A DNA stretch of 14,059 nt from an uncultured Flavobacteriales bacterium (lineage in GTDB: Bacteria > Bacteroidota > Bacteroidia > Flavobacteriales > UBA1820). The stretch is from NCBI GenBank assembly GCA_938023515.1, contig CALJDR010000018.1:1-14059 (forward strand). The letters are read 5' to 3'. Of the stretch, positions 1 through 5,391 are shown one piece after another. Position 1 is the first letter of the stretch. Each line of letters begins with the position of its first letter. A program made the position numbers and the translations under genes. Below the pieces are notes generated by a model that was given only the letters and a program-made list of their open reading frames with translations, searched no databases and was not told where the DNA came from.

Positions 1-2
1 TA

Positions 3-35
3 TCGTCGGCAGCGTCAGATGTGTATAAGAGACAG
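3..35 (+). other. Illumina Nextera read-1 adapter (sequencing artefact)
   Basis: Bases 3-16 (TCGTCGGCAGCGTC) followed by the 19-bp Tn5 mosaic end at 17-35 (AGATGTGTATAAGAGACAG) match the standard Nextera read-1 transposase adapter exactly. Bases 1-2 would then be the end of the i5 index. This is not genomic DNA. Translated in frame with the next gene it gives the spurious start MCIRDS, so any protein predicted from base 19 has a false N-terminus. Confidence 0.98.
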
Positions 36-130
36 CTATTGCAGCCCTCGATTTGGGAAAAACCAGTTTTCTGGACCACCGCGATCCGGAAACGGTGAAA
101 TGGCTCAGTGGGATGAAATACGATATTTAA
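36..130 (+). CDS. Aldo/keto reductase, C-terminal fragment (5' end missing)
   Basis: Reading from base 38 there is an open frame that stops at TAA 128-130. Its last residues are IAALDLGKTSFLDHRDPETV (38-97) and then KWLSGMKYDI. I recognise this as the C-terminal tail of NADPH-dependent aldo/keto reductases of the 2,5-diketogluconate reductase type, where a line such as FFxHxDPxxVxW closes the protein after the last helix. Those enzymes are cytoplasmic TIM-barrel carbonyl reductases. Only about 30 residues are present because the contig begins inside the gene, directly after the adapter. The stop lies two bases before the ATG of the next gene, which points to an operon. The family call rests on a short tail and is from memory; that this frame is a real gene end is more certain than its identity. 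Confidence 0.6.
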
Positions 131-132
131 AA

Positions 133-666
133 ATGAAAAAGAAAGTATTGATTTTATCCGCCAGCCCGCGCCGCGGCGGAAATTCGGATTATCTGTGCGA
201 CCGGTTCATGGCCGGGGCGCAGGAGGCAGGGCACGAGGTCGAAAAGATATTCGTGCGGGACAAAAAGATCAATTTCTGTTCCGGCTGCGGGGTGTGCAAT
301 ACTACGCACCGCTGCGTGCAAAAAGACGACATGGCCGAAATCCTCGACAAGATGGTGGCGGCCGATGTCCTGGTGCTCGGCACTCCGGTCTATTTCTATT
401 CGATGGACGGGCAACTCAAAACGCTGATCGACCGCACCGTGCCCCGGTACACCGAATTGAGCGGAAAAGCCTATCTGATCGCCACGTTGGCCGATACCGG
501 CAAAAGGTCGGGCGAGGGGACGGCCGTGGCTTTCCGCAGCTATCTCGAATGCCTCGACAAGGTGGAAGAAGCGGAGCTGATATTCGGTTACGGGGCTTGG
601 AACGTCGGGGATATCCTTGGGAATCCCGCGGTGGAACAAGCCTATCAGGCCGGTAAAAATGTGTAA
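133..666 (+). CDS. NADPH-dependent FMN reductase family / iron-sulfur flavoprotein-like oxidoreductase
   Basis: A 177-residue cytoplasmic flavodoxin-fold protein. The N-terminal strand and phosphate loop (residues 4-20, VLILSASPRRGGNSD) are those of the NADPH-dependent FMN reductase family, and TPVYFYSMDGQLKTLIDR (84-101) is the usual second flavin-contacting segment. Residues 49-61 carry Cys49, Cys52, Cys55 and Cys61, spaced CX2CX2CX5C. That is the compact motif which binds a [4Fe-4S] cluster in archaeal and bacterial iron-sulfur flavoproteins, so an electron-transfer role with FMN and Fe-S is likely; substrate and partner are unknown. The ATG at 133 is chosen because homologues begin right before this first strand and because everything upstream in frame runs into adapter. 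The gene follows the aldo/keto reductase fragment by two bases and precedes the exported flavodoxin by 20, so the three form a redox operon. Confidence 0.85.
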   Translation: MKKKVLILSASPRRGGNSDYLCDRFMAGAQEAGHEVEKIFVRDKKINFCSGCGVCNTTHRCVQKDDMAEILDKMVAADVLVLGTPVYFYSMDGQLKTLIDRTVPRYTELSGKAYLIATLADTGKRSGEGTAVAFRSYLECLDKVEEAELIFGYGAWNVGDILGNPAVEQAYQAGKNV

Positions 667-686
667 TAATCTAAAACTGTAGAAAC

Positions 687-1250
687 ATGAAAATGATCGT
701 ATTCTCATTGATCGCGATGATGTCCGTCTTCCCGCTTCGGGCCGTCGGCCAGTCGTCCAAACCGTCCGGAAAAACACTGGTGGTCTATTTTTCCCGCTCC
801 GGCAATACCCAGGCGGTAGCCGAGCATATCCGGGCGTTTACCGGGGCCGATGTGTTCCGCGTAGAGCCCGTCAAACCTTATCCCCAAGATTACCGGCAGT
901 GTACCGATGCAGCCAAGGAGGAACTGGAAAAACAGGCCCGCCCGGCGATCAAAGGCAAGGTCGAAAATATCGGACAGTATGATACGGTATTTATCGGATA
1001 CCCTATCTGGTGGGGGGCATACCCGATGCCGGTGGCTACGTTCCTCGAAAGTTACGACTTGAAAGGCAAGACGGTTATCCCGTTCTGTACGCACGAAGGC
1101 AGCCGCGAAGGACGTAGTTTTTCGGATATCCGCAAGGCTGCTCCTCAGGCAACAGTAGCCGAAGGACTGGCTATCCGCGGCGGTCAGGCATCTTCGTCTC
1201 AAAAGGACGTTCAGGCGTGGCTTCGGAAGGTCGGGGTTATCGAGGAATAA
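687..1250 (+). CDS. Exported flavodoxin-like protein with signal peptide
   Basis: A protein of 187 residues. Residues 1-22 (MKMIVFSLIAMMSVFPLRAVGQ) look like a cleavable signal peptide: a Lys near the start, a hydrophobic stretch, then small residues before Gln22. After it comes a flavodoxin domain: strand and phosphate loop TLVVYFSRSGNTQ (30-42), then YDTVFIGYPIWWGAYPMP (98-115), with the aromatic pair in the flavin-stacking loop, then VIPFCTHEGSREGRSF (130-145). This is the short flavodoxin type common as part of Bacteroidetes oxidoreductase clusters. Export of an FMN protein is unusual compared with classical flavodoxin, and suggests electron transfer outside the cytoplasm. It is the last gene of the operon, 20 bases after the iron-sulfur flavoprotein-like gene and 49 bases before an intrinsic terminator. 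I see no Shine-Dalgarno before the ATG, as is usual for this phylum. Confidence 0.88.
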   Translation: MKMIVFSLIAMMSVFPLRAVGQSSKPSGKTLVVYFSRSGNTQAVAEHIRAFTGADVFRVEPVKPYPQDYRQCTDAAKEELEKQARPAIKGKVENIGQYDTVFIGYPIWWGAYPMPVATFLESYDLKGKTVIPFCTHEGSREGRSFSDIRKAAPQATVAEGLAIRGGQASSSQKDVQAWLRKVGVIEE

Positions 1251-1299
1251 ATCCAGTGTCCATTGCTTTGACCCGGGTAAGGGATCCCCGGATAGCAGG

Positions 1300-1332
1300 A
1301 ACTCCCGGCGGTAAATGCCGGGAGTTCTTTTT
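1300..1332 (+). terminator. Intrinsic terminator of the redox operon
   Basis: A perfect 10-bp stem, AACTCCCGGC (1300-1309) with GCCGGGAGTT (1317-1326), encloses a 7-base loop and is followed by CTTTTT. On the opposite strand no T-run follows the stem, so it serves the + strand operon only. It sits between the convergent genes that end at 1250 and 1344. Confidence 0.88.
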
Positions 1333-1343
1333 ATGTGGGTGTT

Positions 1344-1859
1344 TTATCGTTTTTTGTAGCAGGCGTAAAGGGCAGCGTACATTTCCCCCAATAGATCTTT
1401 CGGGTAGTCCATCAACAGGAAGGCCAATTCTTTGCGCTTGGTTTGCCAAAAATCTTCCGGATATTCCTTCCCATGGGCCAGTACTTCTAAAAGCGCATCT
1501 ATCCACTCTTTTACGGGGGTGAGGATCGGAACGATAGAAGAGTGGGGCTTGCGGAAGGCATTTTTGCACAGGTCCAGGTAGCGGATGAATTTTTCCGAAG
1601 GAGTATATTCCATCAGGGCAGTACCCTTTTCGCAGGAACATCCGTTCATCAGGCGTTTGTCGACAGCCATCAGGTTTCCTTCCCGGAGTATTTGTTTTTG
1701 AAACGGGAAATCGAAAGTGGCTGTTCCTTCCAAAACAAATAATATGGTAGTGTTGTCCAGAGTGGAAAATGTAGCGGCTCCACCCTCGGGATAAATAGAA
1801 AAAGTGAAGAACCCATTGTGGAGAACCTCTTTTTCCGGAAAAAATGCACTGTAGTTCAT
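1344..1859 (-). CDS. AraC-type regulator sensor domain without DNA-binding domain (truncated or stand-alone)
   Basis: A 171-residue protein. The first half is cupin-like (FSTLDNTTILFVLEGTATFD, about 29-48, and ILREGNLMAVDK, about 57-68). The second half is helical and ends with FWQTKRKELAFLLMDYPKDL (137-156). To my recollection this matches the N-terminal sensor part of Bacteroidetes AraC/XylS-family regulators, where a line such as KxxELxFLLxxYxxKxxL links the cupin to the two helix-turn-helix motifs. Here the frame stops 15 residues later, and the 93 bases before the next gene end hold a terminator, not coding sequence for a DNA-binding domain. It may be a remnant of a full regulator, or a stand-alone ligand-binding protein. 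The frame has no other damage and keeps a good promoter upstream (1935-1966), which argues against simple decay. It is convergent with the redox operon. Confidence 0.6.
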   Translation of the reverse strand: MNYSAFFPEKEVLHNGFFTFSIYPEGGAATFSTLDNTTILFVLEGTATFDFPFQKQILREGNLMAVDKRLMNGCSCEKGTALMEYTPSEKFIRYLDLCKNAFRKPHSSIVPILTPVKEWIDALLEVLAHGKEYPEDFWQTKRKELAFLLMDYPKDLLGEMYAALYACYKKR

Positions 1860-1934
1860 TATTCTTTACGCAGGCGTTATACTTTTTTGCTCGGGTCCCG
1901 ATCGGAAAAAATTTCCTGCCAAATTTGAGCTATG

Positions 1935-1966
1935 CAAATGTAGCTTTAATCGTCCGATTGAACCAA
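1935..1966 (-). promoter_or_regulatory. Bacteroidetes-type promoter for the AraC-sensor-like gene
   Basis: On the minus strand, TTGG (1963-1966) is followed after exactly 20 bases by TACATTTG (1935-1942), a full match to the -7 consensus TAnnTTTG with near-consensus -33 and normal spacing. Transcription would start near 1928, giving a leader of about 70 bases. The spacer contains the dyad AATCG-tc-CGATT (1948-1959), a candidate operator. Confidence 0.6.
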
Positions 1967-2110
1967 GAATAATTTGCGTTTAATAAAAAATCGGATTATC
2001 CATGTCTTTTAAGATACATGATTTCTAACCGCCTGTTTATGTGTGGGTTATTCACGGATAAGAGAATTTTTGTTAAAGCCAGATTTTTAATGCAAAAATC
2101 GGACGTTTAA
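1946..2110. repeat. Pair of 14-base inverted repeats
   Basis: TTAATCGTCCGATT at 1946-1959 and AATCGGACGTTTAA at 2097-2110 are inverted copies that match at 13 of 14 positions, 137 bases apart. The first copy is itself a near dyad and lies wholly within the spacer of the promoter at 1935-1966. A shorter related sequence, AATCGGATTA, is at 1989-1998. The arrangement resembles paired binding sites for a regulator, though no regulator is identified. Confidence 0.5.
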
Positions 2111-2180
2111 TCCTGCTCTTTTGGAAATTATATTCCTGGTAATCAGTTTTTTTTCGGATGGGGCCGGAAGTGAGAATGGA

Positions 2181-2214
2181 AAGTCCCCGCAGCGGGCACG
2201 CCGTACGGGGACTT
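2181..2214 (-). terminator. Probable terminator of the phosphoesterase gene
   Basis: AAGTCCCCG (2181-2189) and CGGGGACTT (2206-2214) form a 9-bp stem, and the loop can form a further 3-bp stem (2193-2195 with 2201-2203). It lies 17 bases past the stop codon of the gene at 2232. The tail on the minus strand (TCCATTCT after the stem's terminal TT) is only moderately U-rich, so termination efficiency is uncertain. Confidence 0.55.
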
Positions 2215-2231
2215 GGAAAGGAAAAGTGTTC

Positions 2232-3812
2232 TTAAAGTACTTCGAACGTAAGTTTTTCCATGTATTTCTTGCCGTACATATCGGTGGCTTCCACTTCCGC
2301 CAGATAAACGCCGGGCTTTTCAAATGCCGGTATTTCCGATTTCCACAGGTGGTACGACTTTACCGGGCCTGACACTTTACGTCCCGGAAGTTTATAAGCA
2401 GGATCGTTCCACAGTTTGTTCAGGCGTACGAATACGGGGTCTGCCTCGAGGGTCTTCTTCATTTTCACCCATTGTCCGCCGTTTATGCGGTAAGAAAGCT
2501 CGGAAAGGTCGTTGCCGTTGTAGAAATTGGCGTAGATCGCCGTGCCTTCCCCGGCTTTCAGGCTGTCACCGACGGAGAGGCTCATGTCTTTGAAATCCGC
2601 CTGGCGGCTGGCGTGGTAGGTGTGAGTGAATTCGTTCCCTTTGATATCGAAAGTGAAATACCCCTGCGGGCTGCCGTCGCGCATCATGGCGTTGGGCTGG
2701 CCGTACGGATCGGGAAGCCCTTTGTACCAGTCGGCACAGGTGGCACCGGCGTTGATGTGCAGGTGGGGTTTTTGGCCCATCCAGCCGTCTTCTTCCGTGA
2801 AGAAAGTGGGACGGATATAGTGCGTGTGCGCCGAAAGGGATACCGTGTGCTCGAACGGGCTGAGAAGCTCGAAAAGGCGCTGCCGGTCGGCATCGCGGAA
2901 TGTTTCGATACCAGGGGTGGTGTCGAAAAGCTGGATGTGTCCGGCAAAGACGATCAGGTAGTCTTTTGGGACAAGCTTCAGGTCGTTCTCGATGAAGGCG
3001 AGTTGTTTTTCCGTCAGGCCGCCTGTATACTGCGATTTGCCCGTAGGGTTGGGCAGAATGACGTCGTCTGCCACGATGACGTGCACTTTCCCGTAATTGA
3101 ACGAATAGGTCGCCGGGCCGAAGAAGTCCATGTAGGTTTCGGTGGTCAGGGAATCGTCCGGGATGTTTTTGTCCTGGTTGTGGTCGTGGTTGCCGGGCAG
3201 GGGATACCAAGGGATTTTGATCAGGCCGATGCGCTGCATCACGGGCTCGAATACTTCGAGTTGGTTGTAAGCGATGTCGCCCAGGATGATGCCGAATTTG
3301 AACTCTCCGGCGCGGTCGATCAAGGGTTTTACCACTTCTTCGCCCAGGTATCCGGCATCGGTGCGGTCGCGGCACTGCGGGTCGCCCAGTACGAGGATGC
3401 TGAAATTATCGGACTCGTCCGCCTTGTAAAGGGCAAAATTGACTTCCTTGGGCAGTTTCCCGGTGGGAGCTATTCCTTGGTACTTCATCCCGGTGGAAGA
3501 GCCTTCCGGGCGATGCAGGTAATAGGACTGGGATATTCCATAGGCGTCGCTCGGAGTGGAATATCCGGTAGGTTTGATAACGAATATTTCGCAGTTTCCG
3601 GGTAAAGGGAGTTCGTAGCGGCCGTCCTTGTCGGTGCGGGCGACTTCCCGGCCGTTGCTCACGGCAACCCCGGCAATGCCTTTTTCGTGTTTGTCGAAAA
3701 CGCTGTTGCGGTTGGTGTCTTCATATACATATCCTTTTACGGATTGTTTGGAAGCTGAAAATGCCACCAGCGGCAGCAGGAGCAGAACGAGGGTGAAAAT
3801 ACGTGTTCTCAT
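2232..3812 (-). CDS. Secreted calcineurin-like phosphoesterase (MetallophosN-Metallophos-MetallophosC)
   Basis: A 526-residue exported metallophosphoesterase. Residues 1-20 (MRTRIFTLVLLLLPLVAFSA) are a signal peptide. Residues 25-130 are a beta-sandwich N-domain (GYVYEDTNRNSVFD, DKDGRYELPL). The catalytic domain, about 137-335, shows all five metal-site blocks: GDPQ (Asp144), GD (Asp179), GNHD (Asn208, His209), GH (His292) and AHTHY (His329, His331). The remainder, about 345-526, is the C-terminal beta domain typical of this Bacteroidetes architecture. Substrate is unknown; the family includes nucleotide and phosphodiester hydrolases that depend on two metal ions. An upstream TTG at 3845 would add 11 residues, but the -7 promoter element at 3843-3850 overlaps it, so the ATG at 3812 is the start. 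It appears monocistronic, divergent from fldA. Confidence 0.92.
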   Translation of the reverse strand: MRTRIFTLVLLLLPLVAFSASKQSVKGYVYEDTNRNSVFDKHEKGIAGVAVSNGREVARTDKDGRYELPLPGNCEIFVIKPTGYSTPSDAYGISQSYYLHRPEGSSTGMKYQGIAPTGKLPKEVNFALYKADESDNFSILVLGDPQCRDRTDAGYLGEEVVKPLIDRAGEFKFGIILGDIAYNQLEVFEPVMQRIGLIKIPWYPLPGNHDHNQDKNIPDDSLTTETYMDFFGPATYSFNYGKVHVIVADDVILPNPTGKSQYTGGLTEKQLAFIENDLKLVPKDYLIVFAGHIQLFDTTPGIETFRDADRQRLFELLSPFEHTVSLSAHTHYIRPTFFTEEDGWMGQKPHLHINAGATCADWYKGLPDPYGQPNAMMRDGSPQGYFTFDIKGNEFTHTYHASRQADFKDMSLSVGDSLKAGEGTAIYANFYNGNDLSELSYRINGGQWVKMKKTLEADPVFVRLNKLWNDPAYKLPGRKVSGPVKSYHLWKSEIPAFEKPGVYLAEVEATDMYGKKYMEKLTFEVL

Positions 3813-3842
3813 ACGATGTATTGCAGTTTGTCTGATTTTTAG

Positions 3843-3850
3843 CAAAGGTA
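3843..3850 (-). promoter_or_regulatory. -7 element of the phosphoesterase promoter
   Basis: Minus-strand TACCTTTG matches TAnnTTTG and lies 30 bases upstream of the ATG at 3812. I find no good TTTG at the -33 spacing (around 3870-3875), so only half of the promoter is convincing. Confidence 0.45.
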
Positions 3851-3970
3851 ACCGGGATATTCGGGAAGACTGTTACGGGGCCGTTAATTGATCTTCAACA
3901 ATGCGTAGCGCGTATTTTCCCTATCCTAACTATTGGTGACCGGGCCCTCTAAAATAGCAATTTCCGGGGA

Positions 3971-4001
3971 TATGAGGGCGTTTTTTAGGGGCTTATATTT
4001 G
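3971..4001 (+). promoter_or_regulatory. Bacteroidetes-type promoter of fldA
   Basis: TATATTTG (3994-4001) matches the -7 consensus TAnnTTTG. TATG (3971-3974), 19 bases upstream, is a weak -33 element. The predicted start near 4008 leaves a leader of about 20 bases before the ATG at 4030. Confidence 0.55.
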
Positions 4002-4029
4002 TACAATACCAAGCAAAACAGTGAATAAA

Positions 4030-4533
4030 ATGAAAAACATAGGTATTTTTTACGGCTCTACCACTGGGACGGCGGAAGAGCTGGCCGGGCAGATCGCCGC
4101 AAAACTGAATGTCGATAAATCCCATATACACGATGTGGCTTCGGCCGGCGTGGCAGATGTAGACCCTTACGAGGTGCTGATACTTGGCACGTCTACATGG
4201 GGGGCCGGGGACTTGCAGGACGACTGGCAGGATTTTGCCTCGAAACTGAAATCGAAAGACCTGTCCGGGAAGATAGTAGCCTTTTTTGGCTGCGGGGATT
4301 CGTACTCCTACGATACGACCTTTTGCGATGGGGTGGGGGAACTCTATCAGGATCTGCAGGGTACCGGATGCGCATTCTGTGGGGCCTATGCGCCCGAAGG
4401 GTATAATTTTTCGGGTTCTACGGCCGTAGTGGATGGAAAACTTGTGGGACTTCTCGTAGATCAGGTCAACGAAGAAGATAAGACCGAAGAGCGGATGGAA
4501 ACATGGCTTTCGGCCCTGAAGAATTGTTTGTGA
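4030..4533 (+). CDS. fldA: Flavodoxin, long-chain (FldA)
   Basis: A 167-residue cytoplasmic flavodoxin, a low-potential FMN electron carrier that can replace ferredoxin. The FMN phosphate loop is GSTTGTAEE (9-17). The first flavin-stacking loop is TSTWGAGDLQDDW (54-66) with Trp57. The second is GCGDSYSYDTTFCDGVG (87-103) with Tyr94 in the usual place for the flavin-stacking tyrosine. Length and the insertion after about residue 115 fit the long-chain class. The ATG at 4030 is chosen over the in-frame GTG at 4021 because homologues begin just before IGIFYGSTTG and because the predicted transcript starts only about 13 bases before the GTG. Single gene with its own promoter and terminator. It differs from the flavodoxin at 687-1250 in lacking a signal peptide. 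Confidence 0.95.
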   Translation: MKNIGIFYGSTTGTAEELAGQIAAKLNVDKSHIHDVASAGVADVDPYEVLILGTSTWGAGDLQDDWQDFASKLKSKDLSGKIVAFFGCGDSYSYDTTFCDGVGELYQDLQGTGCAFCGAYAPEGYNFSGSTAVVDGKLVGLLVDQVNEEDKTEERMETWLSALKNCL

Positions 4534-4587
4534 CTTTGCGTAGTGTGAACCGGATGCGGGAAATTCCCTGCGCCGGCTGTAAAAAGG

Positions 4588-4618
4588 AAAAGGGAGCGCC
4601 GTAGGCGCTCCCTTTTTT
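4588..4618. terminator. Strong bidirectional terminator between fldA and the small peptide gene
   Basis: GGGAGCGCC (4592-4600) and GGCGCTCCC (4604-4612) form a perfect 9-bp stem with a 3-base loop. Four A's before and six T's after extend it to 13 bp and give a U-tract on both strands. It closes fldA on the + strand (55 bases past the stop) and the 25-codon gene on the - strand (about 18 bases past its stop). A second imperfect hairpin (CCGG arms, 4550-4576) precedes it on the fldA side. Confidence 0.9.
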
Positions 4619-4635
4619 ATCCGAGGGTAGGCCTT

Positions 4636-4713
4636 TTATTTCTTGCCTTCCTTCGCTTTCTTGGTTTCTGTTTTGGCTCCTTCTTTAGATTTAGAGCATC
4701 CGCATCCTGCCAT
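4636..4713 (-). CDS. Small Lys-rich peptide with N-terminal CxC motif (25 aa, function unknown)
   Basis: ATG at 4713 opens a 25-codon frame ending at TAA 4636-4638. The peptide begins MAGCGCSKSKEGAK and continues with a Lys/Glu/Thr-rich tail ending KEGKK; it has nine lysines, two cysteines and no hydrophobic segment, so it is probably soluble and disordered. I do not recognise a family; a CxC pair suggests metal or thiol chemistry but proves nothing. What supports a real gene is its setting: an exceptional ribosome-binding site nine bases upstream, a perfect palindrome upstream of that, a terminator about 18 bases downstream, and another terminator isolating it from the preceding gene. It therefore looks like an independent, efficiently translated unit. 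Alternatively it could be a leader peptide, but no downstream gene on this strand follows before the bidirectional terminator. Confidence 0.6.
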   Translation of the reverse strand: MAGCGCSKSKEGAKTETKKAKEGKK

Positions 4714-4720
4714 GGCTACA

Positions 4721-4730
4721 CACCTCCTTT
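4721..4730 (-). promoter_or_regulatory. Perfect extended Shine-Dalgarno of the small peptide gene
   Basis: Minus-strand AAAGGAGGTG is complementary over all ten bases to the usual 3' end of 16S rRNA, with nine bases between GGAGG and the ATG at 4713. No other start in this window has anything similar, and genes of this phylum normally lack Shine-Dalgarno sequences. It fixes the start and reading direction of the 25-codon gene. Confidence 0.8.
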
Positions 4731-4747
4731 ATTAGGTTCCTTGATTA

Positions 4748-4763
4748 GTACTATATATAGTAC
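4748..4763. promoter_or_regulatory. Perfect 16-bp palindrome upstream of the small peptide gene
   Basis: GTACTATATATAGTAC is identical to its own reverse complement. It lies 34 bases upstream of the ATG at 4713. Its centre TATATA could be part of a promoter, and the symmetry suits a dimeric regulator. I found no TAnnTTTG element on this strand between 4714 and 4886. A shorter dyad, GCAC-5-GTGC, adjoins it at about 4765-4777. Confidence 0.5.
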
Positions 4764-4850
4764 AGCACATTCCGTGCCAGAGGATGATTCCCGGTAAAGT
4801 ATTTTATTTGTAGGTCCTTGGCTGTCTGTAGGCTATCTATAGAGCCGTGG

Positions 4851-4875
4851 ACAAAATGACACGGACGTCGTGTCA
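4851..4875 (-). terminator. Probable terminator after the ProX-type gene
   Basis: TGACACG (4857-4863) and CGTGTCA (4869-4875) form a perfect 7-bp stem with a 5-base loop. On the minus strand the stem is followed by TTTTGT. It starts 11 bases past the stop codon at 4887, at the end of the long minus-strand operon. Confidence 0.55.
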
Positions 4876-4886
4876 CTGCCAAAATA

Positions 4887-5378
4887 TCAGTAAAGTTCGG
4901 TGAACTCGTAGGGATTGCCGCACCCTTCGAGGTAGTGCAGGAAGTCTTCGGTGCGGATGACCACCGTAGCGGTATTGTCGTTGGGGTGGAAGCTGAGCGA
5001 AGGCTGATCGAGCAGGTTCTTGTCGGCAAAGAGGTACACATGGTTTTCCGGATCGTTGATCAGCCCGAAAGGGGAGACCGAGCCGGGCAGCAGGCCGAGG
5101 TATTTCTCCATCCGTTTTTCCGAAGCGAAAGTCAGTTTCCCTTGGTGCAGGCGCAGTTCGAGGTCGCGGATGGCCAGGTTTTTGGAACAGTCGAAGATCA
5201 CCAGGTAGTGCCGGTCGCCTTTTTTGTTGCGGAAGAACAGGTTTTTGCAGTGCATCGACCCATCTTGGTGCCAGTATTTCTCGGCGTCCTCGATCGTGGG
5301 GGTCGCCGGGTGGTCGTAGCTGGTAAAAGGAATGGAACGGGCCGAGAGATAATCGTATACGTTTTGCTTGCGTGACAT
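4887..5378 (-). CDS. Prolyl-tRNA editing protein, ProX/YbaK-type deacylase
   Basis: A 163-residue, single-domain cytoplasmic protein of the YbaK/ProRS-INS family, which hydrolyses mischarged tRNA (typically Ala-tRNA(Pro) or Cys-tRNA(Pro)) in trans. Visible family blocks are DHPATPTIEDAEKY (22-35), HCKNLFFRNKKGDRHYLV (43-60) with Lys45 in the position of the conserved editing lysine, and YLGLLPGSVSPFGLIND (93-109). The pattern is closest to the PrdX/ProXp-ala subgroup, but subgroup and substrate specificity cannot be settled by eye. The ATG at 5378 follows the rhomboid stop by 13 bases. It is the last gene of the operon and is followed at once by a probable terminator. Confidence 0.88.
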   Translation of the reverse strand: MSRKQNVYDYLSARSIPFTSYDHPATPTIEDAEKYWHQDGSMHCKNLFFRNKKGDRHYLVIFDCSKNLAIRDLELRLHQGKLTFASEKRMEKYLGLLPGSVSPFGLINDPENHVYLFADKNLLDQPSLSFHPNDNTATVVIRTEDFLHYLEGCGNPYEFTELY

Positions 5379-5391
5379 TTTCTGCTGCGTT

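Larger units (their letters stand above)
1860..2231. other. Gene-free 372-base region with a promoter, inverted repeats and a terminator
   Basis: No credible reading frame on either strand. It is AT-rich through about 1860-2160. It holds the promoter of the gene at 1344-1859, a pair of 14-base inverted repeats (1946-1959 and 2097-2110), an imperfect palindrome around 1998-2022 (ATGTCTT, two T, AAGATACAT) and the terminator hairpin at 2181-2214 for the phosphoesterase gene. A small RNA cannot be excluded, but I see no second promoter plus terminator pair that would define one. Confidence 0.6.

Noticed and set aside
17..35. Tn5 mosaic end as evidence of a mobile element
   Set aside because: It is part of a complete Nextera library adapter, as is the copy at 14012-14030; it is not a genomic transposon end.
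1273..1291. Hairpin CCGGG/CCCGG just before the redox operon terminator
   Set aside because: Only five base pairs around a nine-base loop, with no U-tract; the stem at 1300-1326 explains termination.
1217..1522. Plus-strand frame overlapping the flavodoxin end
   Set aside because: It reads through the operon terminator and then antisense to the AraC-sensor-like gene; no start signal or domain.
2472..3605. Long plus-strand open frame (377 codons) opposite the phosphoesterase
   Set aside because: All catalytic motifs lie on the minus strand; the antisense translation is Val/Gly-rich and has no domain or promoter.
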